From the NCBI RefSeq assembly GCF_000350225.1, contig NW_005178593.1, positions 1 through 32,305 of the forward strand: a DNA stretch of 32,305 nt. The letters run 5' to 3'. The notes beneath the pieces are model-generated. The model made no database searches, had not been told where the DNA came from, and was given only the letters and a program-made list of their open reading frames with translations. Shown piece by piece: positions 26,743 to 32,305 of the stretch. The first letter of the stretch is position 1, and every line of letters begins with the position of its first letter. Source of the DNA: Chondrus crispus (taxonomy: Eukaryota > Rhodophyta > Florideophyceae > Gigartinales > Gigartinaceae). A program made the translations under genes and the position numbers.

Positions 26743-28923
26743 ATGCCTTTGGTCGCTCCAACTTCTCTCTTTCTTTTCTTAGCTACTACGCTACTCTTGG
26801 CATCCATTCTCACCTCTCCCATCCTTGCAGTCCGTTTCCAAGAGCAGCGTCAAGACTTCGACCACCAAGCCCACGCCAAGCCGGGTGGCCCTTACTTCTC
26901 AGTCGACTGGAGTGGTGTTGGTTCGGTCCCGGTCACCCTCGACGCTTCCGAAAGCCACACCCACTACTTTGACATTGGCCCCCCTCCCATCTCCGGCAAC
27001 ATCGTCAAGTACGAATGGTATTCTACACACACCGGTGCTCTGCTCCTGTCAACAGCGTCACCCTACCTCCATGCCAATTTCTATCTGGGCGTCACTGTTC
27101 TCAAACTTATAGTCACAGATTCCACAGGTGACCAAGCAGTAGCCTACAGTTATGTATCCGTGAGAGCGCCATTTGCAGAGGAGAACCAGAGCCCCACCGT
27201 CAACTGGATTTCACCTCCCAACGGGCCTGTTGACGGGGGTACAGTTGTCACAGTCTATGGCGAGGGATTTTACAATAGCCCCGTGGTCCTTTTTGACGGC
27301 GAAGCTATCACCCCGGAGGTTGTTAGCACTGTGGAGTTGCGCTTTCGGGCACCGGCGGTTGACGGCCCTCGAACTGTGCAAATGTCTGTGTCGAACGGCT
27401 TTGGGAGTAGCGCGCAAAAAGTCGACTTTCAGTATGTTGCGTCAGGAGGAAACGAAGTGCGTTTCCGTGAGGACTTTGTCAAGACAGAATCTGGAGAAAT
27501 GTTTAGCATTCCAGAGATTACCTCCCTTAAGCTCGGGCCTGACGCTTCGTACTACGCGGGCTCCTTGAGTGGATATATACATGTCTTCAGGATTGATCGG
27601 TCCCTGACCGTCAAGAGTTCATGTCGATCTGATAACGCAGGCCCCGGACGATCAATTCTCGGACTCGCGTTTCATCCAAACGAGCACTGGCCACTGAAGC
27701 TGTACGTGACTACGTCGACATTAGACTGGCCGGAAAAGTTTACGGGCGCTGACTGGAACAACGGACAGGTCGAAGTATGGAGTCGTATGAGCAAAGCAAA
27801 TTGCCTGTCCAGGGCAAATGTTCTCATCACTGGCCTTCCGGTATCAGCGGATGACCATGGCGTAAACAGCCTTCTATTCAAATCTGATGGAATGCTTCTT
27901 GTCGCTGTTGGTGGATCTACGAACGCCGGGGTGCATGTGAATGACAAGACTGGCGGTATACCCGAGTCACCTCTTAGTGGAGCCATTCTGATGTTCAACT
28001 TGTTCAATGAGACTTTTGAGGGCGACATTGCCTACTCGAACTTCTTTGACCCTGGCATCACAAACGTGCAGTCAGGCAGTGTCTCGATATATGCTTCGGG
28101 ACTACGCAATGTGTACGGGATGGCTGTTCATTCAAACGGGAAGGTTTATGCGATGGACAACGGACCAAATAATGGGTTTGGCGTTGCCGCGACGGGATGT
28201 AACACTGTGGGTGGGCAAGTATGGAGCCAAGACAAATTGCTTTGCATCCAGGAAGGGTCATTCTATGGACATCCCAACTGGAACAGAGGCAGATACGACC
28301 CGCGGCAATGCTCATATGTAAGCCCCAACACTCCAAGTAGCGAGGGATACACGAGACCGATGGCGATGGTTGAGAGTTCTACGAATGGAATACTTGAGTA
28401 CACAGCCAATACGTTCAAGTCAAGTCTTCGCGGAGAACTTTTGTTGAGTAAGCTTTCGTGGAGCGGGAATGGTATTCTGTTTCGAGCAAAGCTCAACGAA
28501 GATGGAACTGGGCTCGTTGAACTCCCGCAAGAATTGCATGCAGATTCCGGTCTGTCCATTGAAATGGGTGCTTATGGTGAGCTACTGATGCCAAAGATCA
28601 AGCAAGCAAGCATACTAGCGTTAGTGCCTGACGAGGAGTTTGAAGATCAGCTCAATGTGATCGCCGTCGTCCCGCGGAGGGGGCCATCGTTTGGTGGAAA
28701 CACCGTTCTGGTGACTGGAAGCGGGTTTGAGAGCGGGGTGAGGATATATTTTGGAGAGCTAGAATGTACGTCTTATGGGACCTTAGCGGATGACGGTTCG
28801 AGCATTGAATGCCAGGTGCCGAGATACTCTGTTGGGAGTCGAATCGTGGACGTGGTCGCTAAATACGAGAGTCTACAAAGCCATCCATCTAAGCTTGGAG
28901 AGTACGAGTACATGAAGTGGTAG
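26743..28923 (+). CDS. Secreted IPT/TIG - beta-propeller - IPT/TIG protein
   Basis: This 726-residue protein begins with a clear signal peptide (LFLFLATTLLLASILTS, cleavage near 29). Residues 45-145 resemble a PKD/Ig-like domain (VTLDASESHTHYFD, KLIVTDSTG). Residues 150-232 are an IPT/TIG domain (ISPPNGPVDGGTVVTVYGEGF). About 245-630 resembles the beta-propeller of sugar dehydrogenase-like proteins (ILGLAFHPNEHW, DHGVNSLLFKSDGMLLVAVGG, YASGLRNVYGMAVHSNGKVYAMDNG, GHPNWNRGRYDP). A second IPT/TIG domain covers 637-724 (VVPRRGPSFGGNTVLVTGSGF). There is no C-terminal membrane anchor, so it should be secreted or in the cell wall or matrix. Catalysis is uncertain, because I cannot confirm PQQ- or calcium-binding residues. 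A carbohydrate-binding or adhesion role is equally possible. Confidence 0.8.
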   Translation: MPLVAPTSLFLFLATTLLLASILTSPILAVRFQEQRQDFDHQAHAKPGGPYFSVDWSGVGSVPVTLDASESHTHYFDIGPPPISGNIVKYEWYSTHTGALLLSTASPYLHANFYLGVTVLKLIVTDSTGDQAVAYSYVSVRAPFAEENQSPTVNWISPPNGPVDGGTVVTVYGEGFYNSPVVLFDGEAITPEVVSTVELRFRAPAVDGPRTVQMSVSNGFGSSAQKVDFQYVASGGNEVRFREDFVKTESGEMFSIPEITSLKLGPDASYYAGSLSGYIHVFRIDRSLTVKSSCRSDNAGPGRSILGLAFHPNEHWPLKLYVTTSTLDWPEKFTGADWNNGQVEVWSRMSKANCLSRANVLITGLPVSADDHGVNSLLFKSDGMLLVAVGGSTNAGVHVNDKTGGIPESPLSGAILMFNLFNETFEGDIAYSNFFDPGITNVQSGSVSIYASGLRNVYGMAVHSNGKVYAMDNGPNNGFGVAATGCNTVGGQVWSQDKLLCIQEGSFYGHPNWNRGRYDPRQCSYVSPNTPSSEGYTRPMAMVESSTNGILEYTANTFKSSLRGELLLSKLSWSGNGILFRAKLNEDGTGLVELPQELHADSGLSIEMGAYGELLMPKIKQASILALVPDEEFEDQLNVIAVVPRRGPSFGGNTVLVTGSGFESGVRIYFGELECTSYGTLADDGSSIECQVPRYSVGSRIVDVVAKYESLQSHPSKLGEYEYMKW

Positions 28924-29759
28924 GAAAAGGTTTGGCTGGCAGAAGTCGTAATGCGACGGGTCGTCGTGTTGAGGCGATTTCGATAGCAATCCATTTGTAA
29001 CCAAACCATGCCTTGATCGCGCAACATAACTTTACGAGGCCGATAAGTTCCTCGCTGTAAATATGGGCAGATGCCACTTTGTGCTTCATTTCACGTGCGC
29101 TGTTTTTGAATCTGAGAGGGCGGAGATGAATCGGAGAATACGCACGCCATTCAGTCAGTTTCCCTGGGAGTGTTGAAACTTTCAACGCATCTTGAAACGT
29201 CTATGTCAATCGGAAATGATAGCACTGCACTTGATAGGAAACTTCATCATTTTGAAGAGCATTCATTTCGCTTGCCCGACGTTTCAACTCTATAACTTGC
29301 GCCTCTGGTGGGCCAAGGAAAGCCACTCGAGCTCTCCTCCACGCTGTGGACGATAAAGCTGCGACTATGCGGGCAACTGAGCCTTAGTCCTGGAAAGATG
29401 GGTTGAGTTCTTTTCAAGGGCAAAGTGTTTGACAAGAAGTAGAACAGAGCCCCCCACTCACACTACAGCAGCATTTGGCTGTCTTCCAGACTGAGGCGAT
29501 GAGTCATAAACCGTATCTCGGCATCGCGCTCCTATGGCTTCCCCTGAATAGTGGCCGCACAGTGAAGGGAATCATACATCACATCTCTCTCGGATTCCTA
29601 GACTCCGGTGGGCTTGTTCATCACCGATCGATACTCAAAATGATTTACAAGGTTGCAGCGTATCGCACGATGTTACAGTAGTTGCCTCTACCAGCAATAA
29701 TATATAAATCTACATACAGTCCTGCACAGCTCACTTGTGCCACAGAATCAAAAAACATC
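28924..29759. other. Intergenic region between convergent genes
   Basis: These 836 bases separate the stops of the propeller protein and the AAA ATPase. They hold CACGTG at 29092-29097, TACAGTA at 29674-29680, and an A/T-rich stretch at 29690-29715 (AATAATATATAAAT), a likely 3'-end region for the AAA gene. The short frames here show no recognisable domain. Confidence 0.45.
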
Positions 29760-31550
29760 TTACATAGCGAGCGCTGGCCTCGGCCCCAAAGTCATCGACT
29801 GCAGCGTCTCCTCGCTGGTTGCGCGCCCCTTCTGGCGGGGGTGCTGCATCCTAGCGACGATATGGGGCGATTTCCTCTGAATGGCGTCGACATACTCGGC
29901 GAGTGTGGGCAGCTGTCCGGCAACTTCACGGTGCACTTCCTCACGTACCAAGTTCCCCGCGTATGTCCTCTCTGCCTCTTCGCATACGTCGAGCAATTCG
30001 CGGCCCGAAAAGCCGGCGGACAATTCGGCCATGGTGCGCAGCTCCTCCGGCGCGAGATGCTTGGCGTACAATGCAAGTACAGCCGCGCGCGTGTCCACGT
30101 CTGGTAGTGGGAAGGAGACGACCACGTCGAAGCGAGACATCAAAGCCGAGTCGATGTCTTCCTTGTGGTTAGTGGCGGCGAGCAAAATGGTGTTCTGCGG
30201 CCCGTCGAGGCCGTCGATATGACGCAAGAGTACGGAAAGGGTGCGTCGGGTTACTTCGTGCACCTCTGTCGATGAACTTCGACTGAGGCCGATGCTGTCG
30301 CACTCGTCTATGAACACAAGACACGGGCCAAGATCATTGGCCGTTTGCAAAATGTCAGCCAGCTTCCTCGTAGTCTCTCCGTAAAACTTGCTCAAAATGG
30401 TCTCCAAAGGCACATGGACGAATGGAATGCCAATGGAGGCAGAGAGGATCTTCGCCGACAGGGTCTTCCCGCAGCCCGGTGGCCCCTCGTACAAGACGGC
30501 TTTTGGCAAATTACTCTCGAATCGCTTCCGCGTCCCGCGCACAATGCTCTCGTAAACGTCCGGGTGTTTCAACGGGAGCGTGAGGGTGTTCTCAATGCTC
30601 TTCTTAACATCGTCATACCCAGCCAATGCATCCCAGGTGAGTGCCGAGTCCTTCCCGTCAAACACGTCCACACCCATCTCCTCGAGCTTTGCGCGCGCAC
30701 GCTTCGCGACCAGGGCCTGGCCGCTGTCTCCGTGTGGCAGAGCCTCGACGCCATACTCATACTCCGGGTGGTGGTGGTGCGGGCGCACGCTTCGCGGGCT
30801 ACGCGACCTGTCGAGGGTGGTAGGCGGTCCAATATCGACGCTGTCCTTCCCATCAAGCAAGCTCCCCCTCGCGACGGGGACCTGGGCGCTGTGGTTTGCG
30901 GGGTCGGGGCCCGTGAGGTAGAGCGCGCGCACGAGGGCGTCGACCTCTTCGGCGGAGAAGGTGGCGTCCGGGCCGGCGGCCTTGGTCAGCTCGACGACAA
31001 GGCGGGTGCGGAACGAGGGGCAGGCCTGCAAGCGCGGGACCGAGATGGCGATCTCGAAGGTGTCAGCCTGGGCGACGGTGAGGACAGTGCATGTGGGCGA
31101 GTCGTGGACGGAGAGGACCGGGCGGGCGTCGTCGGAGGTGCGCTGCAGCGAGGCGGCGAGGTGCAAGAGAAGGGCGTAGAGGTCGGCCGACGGGGCCGGG
31201 TGCAGCTCCAGCTGGAAGGCCCAGCGGGGGTCGGATGGGTGGAGAGGTCGGCGCGACGCGGTGAACGGCGGGAGGGGGGAGCGGGCTTGGACGGAGCGGA
31301 GTTGACGGAGCAGCGAGGGCCAGGTGCGGTCGGGGGGCGGCGGGGCGGGTGAGTCAGCGTGAGCGTGGGAGGTGGAGAGGGCGAGGAAGGCGGCGAAGAG
31401 GGGCGGCAGGAGGGGGAGGGCGGCGGCGGAGGCGGCGGCAGCGGGGAGCGGGAGCGGAGGGCCGCGGAAGGAGGGGTGCGCGGAGAGCGTGGCGTGGTGA
31501 CGCAGGGCCGGGAGCAGGCGGCGGAGGGCGCGGAGGGAGGCGGGGAGCAT
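29760..31550 (-). CDS. Organelle-targeted AAA ATPase, plant/algal type
   Basis: This 596-residue protein has one AAA module in its C-terminal half. Walker A GPPGCGKT is near 355, followed by PLETILSKFYGET. Walker B CLVFIDECDSI is near 412. Sensor 1 and the following segment read LLAATNHKEDIDSALMSRFD, and the helical lid includes LSAGFSGRELLDVCEEAER. The module is preceded by LTWDALAGYDDVKKSIENTL. From recall, this pattern with GYDDVK and MSRFD occurs in an uncharacterised plant/algal family rather than in FtsH, spastin or katanin. The N-terminus (MLPASLRALRRLLPALRHH) is a basic amphipathic presequence, followed by a hydrophobic stretch ending STSHAHA-DS. That suggests a mitochondrial or plastid inner location or a membrane anchor. 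The start is the first ATG; the frame continues to 31703 with non-ATG codons only. The 5' part is extremely GC-rich. Confidence 0.82.
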   Translation of the reverse strand: MLPASLRALRRLLPALRHHATLSAHPSFRGPPLPLPAAAASAAALPLLPPLFAAFLALSTSHAHADSPAPPPPDRTWPSLLRQLRSVQARSPLPPFTASRRPLHPSDPRWAFQLELHPAPSADLYALLLHLAASLQRTSDDARPVLSVHDSPTCTVLTVAQADTFEIAISVPRLQACPSFRTRLVVELTKAAGPDATFSAEEVDALVRALYLTGPDPANHSAQVPVARGSLLDGKDSVDIGPPTTLDRSRSPRSVRPHHHHPEYEYGVEALPHGDSGQALVAKRARAKLEEMGVDVFDGKDSALTWDALAGYDDVKKSIENTLTLPLKHPDVYESIVRGTRKRFESNLPKAVLYEGPPGCGKTLSAKILSASIGIPFVHVPLETILSKFYGETTRKLADILQTANDLGPCLVFIDECDSIGLSRSSSTEVHEVTRRTLSVLLRHIDGLDGPQNTILLAATNHKEDIDSALMSRFDVVVSFPLPDVDTRAAVLALYAKHLAPEELRTMAELSAGFSGRELLDVCEEAERTYAGNLVREEVHREVAGQLPTLAEYVDAIQRKSPHIVARMQHPRQKGRATSEETLQSMTLGPRPALAM

Positions 31551-31882
31551 TGCGGGCGGGGACGTGGGCGGGATGCGGTTTGCGGGTGGAGGGCGGCAGA
31601 GGGAAGGAGTGGTTTCGGGATGCGGGCATGACCTCGTTGATGGAGACGGGACAGGTGGTGCGGCGGCGTGGAGTTCGCTCCAGATTGAATCCCGACGGCA
31701 CACGGCGCGCTGTAATCACTTTCCACGTGTACAGCACTACGCTGTTGTGGAATGCGCAAGCAAAATACGCATTACAGTATCATCACAACGCAACAGCAGA
31801 ATTCTGCAATTTTATTTCGAGAATTATTGTCTCTCGTCCTCGTCATGTGACGAGAACAGCAAGAGTACTAGCGTAGCCCCCA

Positions 31883-31909
31883 CACGTTTCACACGTTTCA
31901 CACGTTTCA
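31883..31909. repeat. CACGTTTCA tandem repeat, three perfect copies
   Basis: The 9-base unit occurs three times in a row with no mismatch, about 330 bases upstream of the AAA ATPase start. Each unit contains CACGT, a near-match to the CACGTG boxes nearby. Confidence 0.9.
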
Positions 31910-32095
31910 ACCGTTCCACTTATCACAGCTGTAAACAACGCGCCACGGCGCATTCCGTCAAGCAATTCAGAACCGTGTCCACGTGTTTGATAACGCCATT
32001 AGGGAATACGGTTCTCGCTTCGCCCGACACAACCTCCCTTCCCGAAGAGAGACACAACACCGCCACCCTTCAAACCGTCTCTAACAACCCCTTCG

Positions 32096-32113
32096 CCCCC
32101 CCCCCCCCCCCCC
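32096..32113. repeat. C18 homopolymer
   Basis: Eighteen consecutive C bases in non-coding DNA. Such tracts can form i-motif or G-quadruplex-like structures and mutate quickly. The exact length may be a sequencing estimate. Confidence 0.85.
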
Positions 32114-32167
32114 ACACAACGACAGGTATGACACGTGTAGAAGCAAAAACACTCCGCATGATGAGCT

Positions 32168-32303
32168 GAGCAAGTTTGAGTTTCAACGTGTACACGTGTG
32201 GTTTCTGTACACGGTTGCCCCCTACAATACTTCAGGAGCAAGTTTGGTTTTCGACGTGTACACGTGTGAAATATGTACACGGTTGCACTGTACAGTACAA
32301 TCT
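32168..32303. repeat. 68-base tandem direct repeat, two visible units
   Basis: Units at 32168-32235 and 32236-32303 agree at 52 of 68 positions by manual alignment, with no gaps. Both start GAGCAAGTTTG, carry the palindrome ACGTGTACACGT (32186-32197 and 32254-32265), and then TGTACACGGTTGC. The window ends two bases after the second unit, so the array may continue. Confidence 0.88.
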
Positions 32304-32305
32304 GA

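Larger units (their letters stand above)
31551..32305. other. Upstream region of the AAA ATPase with repeats and CACGTG boxes
   Basis: No gene is recognised in these 755 bases. They carry five CACGTG boxes (31724, 31980, 32132, 32193, 32261), TACAGTA at 31774-31780 and 32291-32297, three copies of a 9-base repeat, a C18 run and the start of a 68-base tandem repeat. The left part should contain the AAA promoter. The right part may serve a gene beyond the window. Confidence 0.5.

Noticed and set aside
22424..31550. PEX1 and the organellar AAA ATPase as a functional pair or a cluster with ORC1
   Set aside because: They belong to different AAA branches, have different predicted locations and are separated by an unrelated gene. 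Three AAA genes in 32 kb is likely coincidence.
25983..31779. Shared 11-mer CGCATTACAGT upstream of PEX1 and the AAA ATPase
   Set aside because: Many shared 11-mers are expected by chance in 32 kb, and the two copies are in opposite orientation relative to their genes. Only the TACAGTA part is supported by more sites.
32168..32303. CRISPR-like array
   Set aside because: Units are directly adjacent with no unique spacers, only two are visible, and the sequence is eukaryotic.

Overview
This window looks like nuclear DNA from a compact, intron-poor and probably photosynthetic eukaryote. All confidently recognised genes are eukaryotic housekeeping genes: ORC1, UTP18, SIL1-like, symplekin, the proteasome subunit RPN3/PSMD3, CHMP5/VPS60 and PEX1. 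All but one are uninterrupted reading frames. RPN3 is the exception, with one 105-base intron close to its 5' end. Two proteins have leaders and bodies like plastid proteins, and one AAA ATPase resembles an uncharacterised plant/algal organellar family. The coding GC is above 55%, genes are dense, and introns are rare and 5'-biased. This fits a unicellular red alga of the Porphyridium type best, but the assignment is an inference from style and not from a marker gene.

Layout, left to right. A 5'-truncated JmjC dioxygenase (+) is followed by ORC1 (+). A predicted plastid protein (+, 3566-4210) converges on UTP18 (-, 4276-6099). A 470-base divergent promoter with a double CACGTG palindrome separates UTP18 from a zinc-ribbon membrane protein (+, 6570-7166). 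That protein converges on a SIL1-like ER exchange factor (-, 7253-8245), which shares a 354-base divergent promoter with symplekin (+, 8600-12283). RPN3 (+, 13736-15409) and CHMP5 (+, 16915-17613) follow, each preceded by about 1.5 kb of non-coding DNA with perfect hairpins. Positions 17614-22423 form a gene-poor, more AT-rich island with one unrecognised 210-residue reading frame. PEX1 (-, 22424-25726) and a secreted beta-propeller protein flanked by IPT/TIG domains (+, 26743-28923) diverge from a 1-kb spacer. The last gene is an organellar AAA ATPase (-, 29760-31550), followed by repeat-rich DNA to the window end.

The genes do not form a functional cluster. They serve replication licensing, rRNA processing, mRNA 3'-end formation, proteolysis, ESCRT trafficking, peroxisome import and ER folding. 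No prokaryote-style operon, CRISPR array, rRNA or tRNA was recognised. The signals not explained by genes are two short motifs that recur in the intergenic DNA (CACGTG and TACAGTA), a 30-base perfect inverted repeat upstream of CHMP5, a 68-base tandem repeat at the right edge, and a marked fall in GC content from 5' to 3' within several genes.
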